The position numbers and the translations under genes are program-made. Below, piece after piece: positions 32,284 to 43,791 of a DNA stretch of 64,000 nucleotides. The stretch comes from Triatoma infestans (taxonomy: Eukaryota; Arthropoda; Insecta; Hemiptera; Reduviidae): contig JAAEAF010001499.1 of the NCBI GenBank assembly GCA_011037195.1, positions 23,465-87,464 on the forward strand. Reading direction: 5' to 3'. The notes under the pieces were generated by a model. It made no database searches, was not told where the DNA came from, and was given only the letters and a program-made list of their open reading frames with translations. The stretch's first letter is position 1. The number at the start of each line of letters is the position of its first letter.

Positions 32284-33228
32284 ACGAGGCATGTCCCGTA
32301 AGTAAGTGTACTGAGGCTCTCACGGCCAAAGGGATTTTGTTTACAACATGTTGGCTACACGACAGCTGATTCCTCCCCTCCGCAACGAGACCGGTTCGAG
32401 GTCAGTACGTTGAGAACTGTCGACGCGACAATACGTTTCGTGAAAAATGTCAATCCAATCTCCCGCCAAGTGTGAAATATTCAAGGTCGGGCAAGAGTTT
32501 TTGAGACGCTACAAACTCCATGGAGATGAATTTCTCCGCTCCATCATTACTGGAGATGAAACTTGGGTTGCACACTACACACCTGAAACCAAAAGGCAGT
32601 CTCAACAGTGGCGTCACACCTCTTCCCCCTCCGCCAAAAAGTTCAAAACCACAATTTCAGCCAAGAAAATCATGGCATCCGTGTTTTGGGACTGTCAAGG
32701 CATAATTTTAATTGAATATATGCCTCAAGGGGAGACCATCAACTCTGCAAGATACTGTGAGACCCTAAAAAAATTGCGGAGGGCGATTCAGAACAAAAGG
32801 AGAGGCATGCTGACAAAGGGAGTCTGCCTGCACGACAATGCCAGACCACACACGGCCAACGCCACGAAGGAACTGCTTGCCTCGTTTAATGGGATGTCCT
32901 GAACCATCTCGCGCATTCCCCTGACCTAGCACCTTCAGATTACTATCTCTTTACCTCCCTGAAGCTGCACATGGGTGGAAAAAGGTTTTCAACCGACGAG
33001 GAGGTGAAGGGGGAGGTGGAGAAGTGGACGAAGGGGTTGGCGGGAAACTACTTCGAGGAAGGCATCAAAAAATTAATACCCCGGTTCACCACCTGCATTG
33101 AGAGGAATGGTGACTATGTCGAAAAATAGCTTACATATGTACTAATGTAACCAGGTAATTCTTTTGTTCAAATAAAAATTTTTGTAACGTACAAAAATTC
33201 AGTACACTTACTTACTGGACATGCCTCG
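32284..33228 (+). mobile_element. Mariner element, internally deleted
   Basis: Terminal inverted repeats CGAGGCATGTCC(C/A)GTAAG..., about 30 bp, pair at 29 of 30 positions (32284-32313 and 33199-33228). The left flank is TA, as mariner requires; the right flank reads CA, probably mutated. At 945 bp it is about 350 bp shorter than a complete mariner. Confidence 0.9.
32447..33129 (+). pseudogene. Mariner transposase, N-terminal deletion and frameshift
   Basis: The frame starts at an ATG and after about 11 residues jumps to a mid-protein segment, so the two helix-turn-helix DNA-binding motifs are gone. The catalytic motifs survive: TGDETWV (first Asp), LHDNARPH (second Asp) and SPDLAPSDYYLF (third Asp), the mariner D,D34D triad. 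A single-base frameshift near 32888, just after the second motif, ends the first open frame at 32902. The downstream part is open to a TAG at 33127-33129. This protein could not bind its ends; the element could be mobilised only in trans. Confidence 0.9.
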
Positions 33229-33253
33229 CATTTACATAATACACTAGCAAACC

Positions 33254-33310
33254 ATTAAATAAAGTAATGTCATTTTTTCAGATAGGCTTTATGTCCGACT
33301 ACAGAAAACA
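33254..33310 (-). mobile_element. tRNA-derived SINE, family 2, 3' fragment
   Basis: AAAGTAATGTCATTTTTTCAG and GGCTTTATGTCCGACTAC match AAAGTAATGCCTATTTTTTC and GGCTTAACGTCCAACTAC of the SINE at 45609-45839. Only the 3' end is present. Confidence 0.6.
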
Positions 33311-34955
33311 TTAAATAATATTGCTTTATTAACAATAATAAAATTTTGTTATATTGATAGTGGATACTTGAAGATACTGGCTTTCAGAACACTTGACAAT
33401 GAAGTGGTAGCTCCCTACCCCTTCAAGAACATGTCCTTGTTCAGAAACCACTTCGTTGCAGATATATAATCTGAAGGTATATCCTAATATATATAACTAC
33501 ATATACTTCTTAAATAGCTACGGCCTGTGCATACTGTTTTTAACATTTTTACGTTTAGTATATTATTGAAATTATTTAACCAACTAACATCTAAATAATT
33601 AAAAAAAATATTTTTATTAAAGTAACTATTTTAATAAATAAGTTTTTATTGTTTAATTAATCACTAAAATCATTTATCTCTTAAGAAAATTTCAATTTGA
33701 GTTTAAATCATGATCCAGATGACCAACAAAGTTAAGTACAGCATCTGTTTTATTTACATATTTAATTTCTGATTTTTTTACTTCGACGTATAATACAAAT
33801 AACCTTTGTTATAAAAGAGTTATATCTGATTAATTTTTTATTTTTCATTATACATAAGCTCGCATCATTTTATACATAAAATTCACCATACATAAAAATT
33901 GTACCATACATGGTGTACATAAAAGTTGTGAAATATTAACTTTTTTTTCTCAAGCTTTCTAAATGAAAAAAAAAGCACAAAAGTATTTTGAAGAATTTAT
34001 GCATTCTAACCGACATTCTAATATTACGTAGCAATGATGAGCGCAGACCCTTAGGTTCATATTTCCATTTTAGATGAGTGGTTTGAATTTAGACCGAATA
34101 AAAACATTAAATGCCTATCAACAAAAATTTGAATGTCCCAGAAAATTTGGTGAGCTTTCTTGGTGCAGACACGATCTTCTAGTTTGGATCTAAGGCTAAT
34201 TGAAATTATTTACCTATGAAAAATAGATAGATGAATAAATTACGCGCCTGTAATTCCAGTACAAACATTGAATTCCCAGCTGGATCTATATCTATTACAT
34301 AGCCTCAAAGCAGGAAAACTTTTAAGTCATTCCAGAATTTTGGGTAGAGTTCTAAATAAGTCAGATTTTGTGATGTGGCTGCTTTCCATGTATTCTCGTA
34401 TACATCTAATTAGATACTTTAGAGGTCATTAAATTTTAAGAATTCATCTATACATTATGGGGTTTTTATGATTTTTTGTCTTTAAATATAAAAGGAAATA
34501 CTTCTAATTATGACTGAATATCCTTAATGAAGTTTGATTGAGAAGATCAAGTTTAGTGAGAGTAGAGTGCTGGCACCACACCAGTTTTCTCTGTTATCTA
34601 CGTATCTCAAGTCTGGATTCAATATATATATAGGCTTATTTTGGTTTGATAATGTCTTGGTGCAGCAATATAGCCGAGAACAGGCTTTGACAAGCACTGA
34701 ATTTGATTAATCTTTAAATTTGAATATCCATTATCAACACAGCCTACTTTATCTCATGACCACCAGTATGCCAGAAAATGCATTTCCTTGCACTTTCATC
34801 ATTTTCCTAACTACCATATTTATTATCTTATCCTTGAGGAACTTCTTTGTAGATTGATGCAGAATATTACTTGTAGTATGAAACTTCTTTTCCCTTTTTC
34901 AAATCTGGTTCTCTATGCAGTCATCGCAGGTGGAACTGACTTAAGGTGGTGGTAC
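33311..34955. other. AT-rich non-coding stretch
   Basis: No gene or known repeat recognised. Confidence 0.4.
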
Positions 34956-34959
34956 CATT

Positions 34960-35545
34960 TTTAACAACATAATACCAGTTCTTGCATATTCAGAGACATT
35001 GCCATCCTGGCGAGATCACGACCAAGGATTAAGAAGGTGTTTCAAAAGGTGGAAGGTGGAGCAACAAATAGAGACTCCTTGATAGCAAAGCCTAAGGAGT
35101 ATAATCCCTGTTTGTCGCCAGCAGCACTGCGCGATTGGTTGCTATGGATTGGACCTCTTCGAAGCAGTGAGCAGCTTCCAATACCTCGGCTCTATAAATC
35201 TTGAAAATTTAGTGGAGAATGAGTAGATGAGGAAGAGGATCATAGCAGGGAATAAGGCCTATTTGATACAAACCAGAATCCTAAAGAGCCTTGGTAAGCC
35301 GCTAATTAAGCCAGTGGTTACATATGTCTCAAAAACAATGACACTCAAAAGTTTGTCAGCAAATCTGCAAGAAAGATTTGAGCGATAGATATTGAGGCGA
35401 ATATTTGGACCGGTTCGTGAGAACAGCGTTTTGTAAAGATATATAGGAGTCACCAGACAGGGTGGTGAAGGGTGCATCCAAGATTATGCGTCAATTTTGG
35501 CTTCCAAAGGAATGTCTTAAAAAATTGGTAAAGCAGGAAGGTGAA
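34960..35545 (+). pseudogene. RTE-like retrotransposon, reverse-transcriptase C-terminal part
   Basis: Plus-strand pieces in order: RDIAILARSRPRIKKVFQKV (directly after the expected catalytic Y-A-D-D), then FQYLGSINLENLVEN, MRKRIIAGNKAYL, KPLIKPVVTYVSKTMTL, and LRRIFGPVRENSVL. This is the order of the palm end and thumb in RTE/BovB-like and related elements. Several frameshifts and stops break it. Endonuclease and most of the reverse transcriptase are missing. Confidence 0.75.
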
Positions 35546-35559
35546 GGTGGTTAGGAAAG

Positions 35560-36505
35560 ATCTTTAGCGTTTTCTAAAACATTTCGTTTGGGATTCATTA
35601 AGTTTTTTTTTTCATTAAGACGGTTATTAAGATTTGTCCTTTGTTTATTCTTGGTCAGTGAACATTTTAGCTACACCAACAACAGTGATATTGAATTTTT
35701 CAAAATTAATATTAATATTGTTAAAGTATAAAAACAAAAACAAAAAATTCTGAAGCAGCACATTTCATTATTAAAAAAGAGGCACTAACAATAAACATAT
35801 TGTATGAAGTTAAAAGATTTACTGCATTGTCATCATTGTACAATATACAGACCAGATGTATCAAATGATGATGTATACAATATAAGTTAGACAGAACTGT
35901 AATAATGTACATAATTATATAATCATCATAATGAATGGAAACGATGGAAAGTTCCAATTAAACAGTTAAACACACATAGTACACCCTACTCAGTGTTGAG
36001 TCAAATCAAACACTAACTTATAATTAAAGATTTGAAATGTCTGAGACACACTAACTGACAGCCATTGTTATAGTTTTTTTTACTTAGTTTCTGATATGAT
36101 GGCGATGATGATGATGTCTAAAATGCAGAATTAAAAGTGCTCTTCATTAAACATTGAATATATATGTACTTTTAAAAAGATATTGATTCAAATGTGAGAG
36201 ATATGGCTATATTAGAATAACAAAATGTGACATCTGTATTTACGGTAACTTTACTATTCTATACTGAATTATGTATTTATTTAGTTAGACTGTAGATAAA
36301 CATGTGAAGGTCCATATTTAATTCTAAGGCAATTTTAATACGGGTGCCTATACATAGCAATGTTGAGAAGTATTCACAAGTTTCATATCTTTATGTAAGT
36401 AAGTTTGGTCCGAACTTCATTTTTCGGTCATTCTTGGTGCATAAAAAACATGACTTGCTACACACGATGGTGAAGCATACACGCCTTTGCAATATGGATG
36501 GATAT
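35560..36505. other. AT-rich non-coding stretch
   Basis: No gene recognised. The minus-strand open frame at 35721-35957 lacks any motif. Confidence 0.4.
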
Positions 36506-36508
36506 ATA

Positions 36509-37401
36509 CGAGGGTCATTCAATAAGTAATGAGACAAATCGTTGTAGCTCAAAAACGATTTATTTAATCAATTCAAAACATTGGCTACTTTTCACCGTGG
36601 TCCGCAGCAACATTTAAACACTTGTCCCATCGTTCTTCTAATTTGTGTATGCCTCTGGCATAAAATTCTTTGGGTTGATATCGAAGCCACTTTTGCATCT
36701 GATTTTTACCTTTTTCATTGGATTGAAAATATTTCCCTCGTAGAGCGTCTTTAAGGGGTCCAAACAAATGGAAGTCCGTTGGGGCGAGGTCGGGGCTGTA
36801 GGGGAGATGTGGAAGGATTTCCCACCCGTCATTTTGAAGTGTTTCTTGAGTTAACTGTACCGTGGGTGGGCGCGCGTTATGATGAAGCAAAATCACCCAT
36901 TCAGACAAGAGTCCACGACGTTTCGTTCGAATGGCAGGTCTTACTTTTTTTTGAGCATATCACTGCAATATGTTTGATGCTCTGAATTAGCGCGTTAATG
37001 TGAAATTCGAGGGAGGAAGTTGCAAGTTCAACCGGTTGTCCACATCGTTGCTCATCACAGACACTTACACGGCCACTTTTCTACCCATTTGTTATCGTTC
37101 GAACGGTTCAAACAATTATTCCTGTACACTTTTAACATTCTTTTGTGGATTTCACTACCTTTATACCCTCTGCAACTAAAGATTTAATCACTAAGCGTCA
37201 TTCTTCCGAGGTGCAACGCTCAAGCGGACTTGGCATTGTTAACTGAATACATTTGAGGTTATGCTTACCAAATACTCTCGAACAGCTGATGAGAAACTAA
37301 GCAACTAGGATGCCGACTTGAGGCACTTAAACTATTGTATTGATTAAATAAACCGTTTCTAAGCTAAAGCGATTTGTCTCGTTACTTATTGAATGACCTT
37401 G
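36509..37401 (-). mobile_element. Mariner element, degenerate
   Basis: Terminal inverted repeats (about 32 bp: GGGTCATTCAATAAGTAA... at 36509 and its complement ending at 37401) pair with about three differences, and the left flank is TA-rich. At 893 bp the copy is about 400 bp shorter than a complete mariner. Confidence 0.85.
36585..36908 (-). pseudogene. Mariner transposase C-terminal third
   Basis: The frame includes HHNARP, where the second catalytic Asp of the usual H-D-N-A-R-P-H motif is His, and YSPDLAPTDFHLF with the third catalytic Asp. It ends ADHGEK before TAG at 36585-36587. Upstream, minus-strand pieces such as LVIKSLVAEGIKV and VSVCDEQRCGQPVELAT show the remains of the N-terminal domain, with many stops. 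Catalytically dead. The protein family differs from the mariner at 32284 in its ends and sequence. Confidence 0.85.
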
Positions 37402-37677
37402 TTTATTTGAAATTACTATGAATAATGATAATATGTTTATTTCTAGGAACTGTATAGATATTCATGCATAAGAAATATAGATATTAAATGCATTATCATT
37501 GCATCCGATCTTGCTGCAGAAATCTGAATGTTGATTTTTCAAGTTCATCAATCAAGAAATCAAGTTTATTTTTGCACTTTAGAGAGCATAACTGGCATAG
37601 CACTGATAAGCGAGTATTTGAAGAGAGGGCAATGAATGCCATAATTTTACCAATATATTAAGATGCACTAAGTAAAT

Positions 37678-37728
37678 ATGCTCATTGATTGTGAATTTGG
37701 CTTGTAGAAATTCACAATCAATGAGCAT
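37678..37728. repeat. Perfect 21-bp hairpin
   Basis: Arms 37678-37698 and 37708-37728 (ATGCTCATTGATTGTGAATTT and complement) are perfectly complementary, with a 9-nt loop. No other copy in the window was noticed. Confidence 0.9.
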
Positions 37729-38188
37729 TCAGAAAGGTTATTCCTCTTCCATTAACATTGGCCAATGCCGTTTTTGACGTTTGGGAGAATCCCAGGTATG
37801 GTCAAATTGGACATGTTAGTGATGTGTGTATCTAGTTTGTTTTGAAATCTTTTGTAAAGTTATTGGTATTAGGTCGTCTAGAAGTGTCAGTGTTTAGGTT
37901 AGTGTGTAACGTTGTGTTTGGACTTAGTAGTGGTGATCGTACGTAAAATCTTTTGTTTCACTTATATCCGTATAGTGAGAATAGGTTTGGTAGTTCCTCA
38001 GATTTGTAGTTCGTATGTCCATATGGATCTTATTATTGATTTTCAAATGTGTTTTTTTTTCATGTATATTTTAGATCGCTTGTCGAGTAAACGTTTGACA
38101 AGAAGGTATCGAGTTTTCATGACATGACATAAGTTAGTTTTTGTTACATAAGTGGTCCAAGTAAGGTGTGCACCTTAAAATGGATCTG
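37729..38188. other. Non-coding stretch
   Basis: No gene is supported. The frame at 37912-38127 shows no domain. Confidence 0.35.
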
Positions 38189-38376
38189 GTGTGCACCTTT
38201 TTACCTTCCACACGAGATCATTAATATTTTAAGGAGTGTTCCCTTTTCCTCTTTTTTGGGATCTCAGCTTTTTGCTTGATTTGACAAGAGATTAGTGTAA
38301 TTCCGTGTGCAGAAATTACTGGCTATTATAATCTTATTATTTCTTATTACTATTATTTTTTTTTAATAAAATGGAT
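38189..38376 (+). repeat. ~190-bp direct repeat, left copy
   Basis: From GGTGTGCACCTTTTTACC through GATCATTAATATTTTAAGG and TTTTTTGGGATCTCAGC to TTATTACTATTATTT, almost identical to 40410-40600. The family is unknown. Confidence 0.85.
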
Positions 38377-40409
38377 ATAAAATGAATACAGATCAAGATA
38401 GCGAACATCTTTCTGTTGAGGTGTAGGTGTATTGTTAATGTAAACAGTAAACAGTTTGAGCGTCTAAGAGTAAATGTTACGTAAGTTCATTTTGTTTCAT
38501 TAATTTTGGTCTTGTAATATGCGTTGATGTAGGAATGAATGCCCATTGTACTGATAAGAATATAATGTCGGTCCTACTGCACTTCCTGCCTTTATGGGGA
38601 ATACTGCAGAATATCTATTACCACTTCGAAGGATCTGAAAGATAAGTTTTTAAAATAAAATAATATCTATGTGCCAGAATTTTTTAAAGTTTAAAAAAGA
38701 GACCATTATGGCAAACCTTGTCAAAAGCATAACTTGCATCGAGGAAGACACCCGAGGCATAATAAATAACCTCATTCGAAAGAAGAGGATATTTTGTCAA
38801 GATTGTGACATTGTTGAACTGCGGAGCGTGATATCCTAAAGCCAAACAATTTGAAGGGAGAATATGTTTAGTACTAACATTTTTAATAAAAAAGTAAAGT
38901 AATTATTAAAGAAAAATATCTTACTAAATTATTTCTGAGAGTATCTAGTTATCCTAACTTCAATTATTATTAATAGCAATTCGTAAATAATAACAATTTG
39001 TTCATGACTATAATTGATAAAATTTATCTACATTATTTAGACGCTGGCCACGCGATTTAATTGCTGATTACTCTCAATAGAGTCTAGAAAGTACCAGCGC
39101 TGGCTGGTGTCTTTCATCATGCTTTCTGGTTGTGACACTGAGCTATGCTCGGTGTTTCATTTACTTTTTCTTTTTTTAACTGTGTAACACTTTTGCTTAA
39201 TGTATGAATACACTTGCAAATTAACAATAAAAAAAACAAAACAAAAATCTACATTATTTAATAGGTTCTATGTTTTATACTCGTATTTACTAGAATGTTT
39301 CAATCGCCCAAATATTTCGTACTAAAACCATTCTGTCTAGACAAACGTAATCGGATTTAGAACGAAATAACTATTCGTTAATAATTAAAAAGAATATATC
39401 AACTTTTATTCAACGAAACTATATTGTACAATTAATAAACAAAAAAATATTACTAATAAATTTGCGCATAAAACTATTAAACTATTAGAATGGATTGGTG
39501 TAAAATAAAAATTTATAAATTACAAAACGGAAAATAATGACAAAAATAAAAATAAAATAATAATTACCATAAAATAGGAGAGTGGTGAGCCGTGTAGTGT
39601 AATATTGTGATACTTATCGAGTTAGAATATAAAAAACGATTAACGTTATTAGCAATAAAAAACAAAAAAAAATTGTTAGTCTGTTTTCTGTGTTATTTAA
39701 AATTGCTTGGTGTTTACGTACTTATTATTCTTATTTTAGTTCTGGACGGGAGGGTGGCAAAACAGAGAGTATTCTTATTATATTTTGGTATAATTAAACT
39801 AATTACCTTAGTTGTATAATTTCTTTTTACCTCGTCTTTACAATCTACATTTTGTAGCTTCTAAAATATGCAAAAAGCTGGCGATAAAAAAAAAAAAAAA
39901 AAAACAGAGGAAAGTAAATTACCCATAGAGTTCGTTACTCAGTGGGCGAAAACAATTAGGTAAGCCTTATCTTCTGGAGCCGAGTGATTTACCCCTTTTG
40001 CTAGTAGATGGACAAGGTATTGGATAGAAGTAGTTTGAGTAGATCGATGTTTGGTGCCCACGGTGGTGTAATAATTGTATTTCTGTGAAAACCATTGTAA
40101 CCCTTTGTTTTTTTTTATTTCCATCACCAGGTAAATAGTCGTAATTCTGTTGTAATTTCAACTTATGTTTTGTTACGGTTGTTCGGATTGCTATTCCATA
40201 GCAATAGCCGCGGCAGTGTAGTAATGGTGGTGGTGGTAGTAGTAGTAGTAGGGGGTGTAGAAGGAGGAGAAGTTACATAGAGGAGGTAGCCGGGTAGGTA
40301 ATTTTGGGAACGCGACATTCACCCATTCTGTACGATAATTACTGGCCAGACTGTATACACTCTGTCTGGTGGTGGTGGTGGTGGTAGCCACTACTTGGGG
40401 ATAGAGGGT
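38377..40409. other. Non-coding interval between two direct repeats
   Basis: No gene recognised. There is an A run at 39888-39904, and GGT/GTA trinucleotide tracts near 40225-40250 and 40370-40385. Open frames here have no motif. Confidence 0.4.
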
Positions 40410-40600
40410 GGTGTGCACCTTTTTACCTTCCACACGAGATCATTAATATTTTAAGGAGTGTTCTCTTTTCCTCTTTTTTGGGATCTCAGCTTTTTGCTTG
40501 ATTTGACAAGAGATTAGTGTAATTCCGTGTGCAGAAATTACTGGCTATTATAATCTTATTATTTCTTATTACTATTATTTCTTCTTTATTTTTAATAAAA
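40410..40600 (+). repeat. ~190-bp direct repeat, right copy
   Basis: Same sequence as the left copy with about one substitution over the common part; divergence begins in the T-rich tail. Same orientation, 2.2 kb apart. Confidence 0.85.
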
Positions 40601-40724
40601 TGGAAACAAAAGCAATAATAATTAAATATATAATACTGTAATACTTATTAGTTGTATTATTTGTTGGTGTTATTATTAGTTGTTTTACTTGTCTCTATTT
40701 ATGGAGTTTTGTAAGTTTGTTAAA

Positions 40725-41345
40725 ACTTTGATTTTTTTTTTTTTAAACTTTTTTATTGAACATTTACAACTGCACGAAATGGTACAGTATGTAAAAAAAA
40801 TGTATTACTCCTACATATATGTGGCGTGACAGTCGTGAATGGCCGTCGTCCAGCGATGAACGCCATTAGTCAACCAGTTGGTCGCGGGGCCAACGGCGCC
40901 TCAGCTGTCTTGGAGGATTTGAGGGAAGTGTTGTTGAGAAGAGGTTAGCTGGTAAAGGATTAGGATGTGATGTTATGTTTTGATGAAATTTATTGTAGTG
41001 AGTTTTGGCAAGTTCAGAGATGAATGGATTGTTAAAATCTGTGTGTATAGTATGATTGCTTACATAAAAGGGAGCGGCGGAGTATTGTAGATTGAAGTGT
41101 TTGTAGACTGTTGATGTTGGATCTTTTAGCCGTTCCATAAAGCTCAAGTCCGTAAGTGCATGTAGAGAAGTATACAATTGTCGTTTAATCTGCAGGGTTA
41201 GTTTTGAGCGTTTGTCAAGTAGCTCTAGCTAGAAGTTTGTATCGTTTGTTTAGCTCAGAACGTTTAAGTCTTGTGTTGGGGGTCCAAGTTAGTTTTTTGT
41301 CTAGGTTTAATCAAAGGTACCACACACTAGGTTCAGTCAAAGACT
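40725..41345 (-). pseudogene. Jockey-like retrotransposon, 3' end
   Basis: Minus-strand pieces: TWTPNTRLKRSELNKRYKLL, LELYGTAKRSNINSLQTLQS (frame-shifted), APFYVSNHTIHTDFNNPF, ISELAKTHYNKFHQNI and the C-terminal RQLRRRWPRDQLVD ending at a stop near 40866. Frameshifts near 41165 and 41080 break it. It shares the TTTTTTATTG...TTTACAACTGCA 3' flank with the copy at 11805, so it is the same or a sister family. Strongly 5' truncated. Confidence 0.8.
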
Positions 41346-41470
41346 GTTGAGATAGGAGTGTAATACAAGAAGTTAGGTGCAAGAGTTGTTTGTTTAAGTG
41401 CAAAAATTATGGATTTATTGAAAATTTAAATAATTACAAAATTACAATAATAATGATATTTCAGTAAGGA

Positions 41471-41899
41471 TTTATCTCTCTCTCTCTCTCCTTCCTCTCT
41501 CATTCTATCTCTCTCTCTCTCTTCTTCTTCCCTCCCTCTCACTCGCTACCCTCCTTCCCCTCTCTCTCTCTCCTTCCCCCTCACTCTCTCTCTCCTTCCC
41601 CCTCACTCTTCTTCCTCCCTCTCTCTCTCCTTCAGCCACTCTCTCACCTTCCTCCCTCTCTCTCTCCTTCCTCCACCTCTCTCTGCTTTCCCTTCACTCT
41701 CCTTCCTCCCTCTCTCTCTCCTTCAGCCCTCTCTCTCTCCTTCAGCCCTCTCCTCTCTCCGTCAGCCCTCTCTCTCTCCTTCATCCCTCTCTCCCTCCTT
41801 CAGCCCTCTCTCTCTCCTTCCCCCCCCCCCTCTCTCTCCTTCGGCCCCTCTCTCTCCTTCCTCCCTCTCTCTCTTCTTCCTCCCTCTCTCTCTCCCCAT
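41471..41899. repeat. (CT)n/CCCTCTCTCTCTCCTTC low-complexity tract
   Basis: About 430 bp of pure pyrimidine-rich repeats on the plus strand (CTCT with CCTTC and CAGCC interruptions), in places forming irregular ~30-bp units. It truncates the left side of repeat copy I. Confidence 0.95.
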
Positions 41900-42416
41900 A
41901 TACAATATTAATTAGAATTAAATATGCTGTTGAAATTCCGAGTTTGAAGAAAATCAGAATACCGGAAATGCGTTTTTACTGAACGTATTTTTCAATGTTC
42001 TGTTATTTTTTCTAATTCGACTCCAACGATTTTCTTTAAGTATGTGAACTACACATACAATAACTTGCTACAACTTTTATTTGAAACATTTCATCGGTTA
42101 AACTCATTTATGTGGGCTTTTAGGGTAGGGGGTAGAGTTATGTTTTTCTCTGGAATGCCTATCGTGGTTGATTATAGAAATCTACTATCTAAACTAAATT
42201 AATTAGAAATACATAGATTGTCAAAATTCCTAGTTTCAAGAAAATTATTGAATCGGTATTGCGCTTTTACTGAATAGTTTTTCCATTTTTGTGATTTTGT
42301 CTATAAAACACCGACGAATTTCATTAAATTTGGTATACTAACTACGTATACAATTTGTTATTCACAATTTCGAAAAGTGGTGTAAGAGAAAGTTGAGTGA
42401 GTGTTTCACAACAGAT
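41900..42416 (+). repeat. ~1-kb repeat family, copy I (tail part)
   Basis: Starts inside an internal unit (TTAATTAGAATTAAATATG, GTTGAAATTCCGAGTTTGAA) and continues to the tail GTAAGAGAAAGTTGAGTGAG, TTTCACAACAGATC. The head is replaced by the CT tract. Confidence 0.75.
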
Positions 42417-42795
42417 CTTTTTATTTTTACTTCCTCTTACTTCTAGTAATTCTCACTTCTCAATTCTCAATTCTTACTTCTCATTCATAATAATGCTCAG
42501 CCTTTTTGTACAATCAACATAAAGGTAGCAATTATACTTATGCGTGCACATGCTGGGCTATTATTTTTAATGATGGGTTCCCAAAAGAGCGAGATCTACT
42601 GTGTTAGCATACCTACTGGGCGAAGTTTAAGAAATTGGAGCCGTTTTCGAGAAAATGTGAAAAAGTAATGTCACAATTTTGAGTGAAAGATTTGAACGAA
42701 ACCTTCATGTTGGAATTGATTCTCAAATAGTGCTATTCAAATTAATTTCAAGTTGAAATTAATGCATCTTATATATATAAAATGTGTGTGTGCGT
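42417..42795. other. Non-coding stretch with a repeat scrap
   Basis: A short ATTGGAGCCGTTTTCGAGAA word near 42640 resembles the repeat family's internal unit. A TA run lies near 42770. Nothing else recognised. Confidence 0.4.
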
Positions 42796-42799
42796 GTGT

Positions 42800-43791
42800 G
42801 AACATCTATCTGTTAATGTTTGGTGCGGAATGGTTAGGGACAAAACTATTGGCCTATACTTACCGCCAGGTACCTTAAATGGGCAAGAATATGCTAACTT
42901 TATTCGCCAAGAGTTACAACAGTTGCTGGAGGATGTGCCATTTATTGTCAGAAGAAGAATGTGGTACCAACAAGATGGTTGTCCCGCGCACTATGCCTTA
43001 GTGGCGAGGAGAGAAGTGAATGAGATGTACAGTAACCGCTGAATCGGGAAGCAAGGACCGGTAAGCTGGCCTTCCAGATCGCTAAATGTAACCGCTCTTG
43101 ATTTCATTCTTTGGCGATATCTCAAAGAAAAAATTCATGCCAAGGAATCGACAACTCCAGAAGCACTTAGAGAAGACTTAATCCAAACCTGCTTAGCAAT
43201 TACGGCAGACATGATAGGATTAGCAACTTCATATGTTGGGCAGCGACTGCGCTTGTACGGTTTAAGCCGAGAAAGTCATTTTGAATAATTAGGAAATATT
43301 TTTTATCGACTTTTGTTAATAAAAGTGAAAATTGTTTTGCTTTAATGTTGTTTTACCTAATTTTTATTATCCCTTATGGTTTTAAATTAGCTTTTAAGTT
43401 TCATCAGCATTTGAACGCTCATATTTATTAGAATTTAATCAGAAAATTCGCTTTTAATTTTAGTTTACGAAATAGAGAAATAGGAAAAAAAAATGACGAA
43501 AATTTAATCTTTATAGTTGAATATCTCGGCAACGATTTGAAATATTGAAGTGAAATTAACGGCATTTTTCTTCATTCTTTAAATAATTTTCAATGCACTA
43601 GTAAAAGTTGGGGGTCAATAGGAAATCGCCACTTTCAACCACCGATTTAAGGTGTAAGGCGGCAATAACATTAACACCATCATAAACTAGAGCGAAAAAA
43701 CTTCAACAAAGGTTATGTTTACTTTTTAGATATCTTCCTTCGTTTAAGAGTTATTTCACAAGTGGCCCGTTTAAATGGGACACCCTATTTA
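42800..43791 (+). pseudogene. IS630/Tc1-mariner-type transposase, C-terminal part
   Basis: VNVWCGMVRDKTIGLYLPPG, LNGQEYANFIRQELQQLLE and RRRMWYQQDGCPAHY (second catalytic Asp region) are followed by a TGA at 43040-43042 where related transposases have a Trp. The same frame continues with IGKQGPVSWPSRS, then LDFILWRYLKEKI (third catalytic residue) and ends TAA at 43286-43288. The N-terminal DNA-binding domain and first Asp are missing. The sequence GGGACACCCTATTTA near 43791 resembles the terminal repeat of this group and probably marks the right end. This is a broadly distributed insect transposase family; I give no narrower name. Confidence 0.8.
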
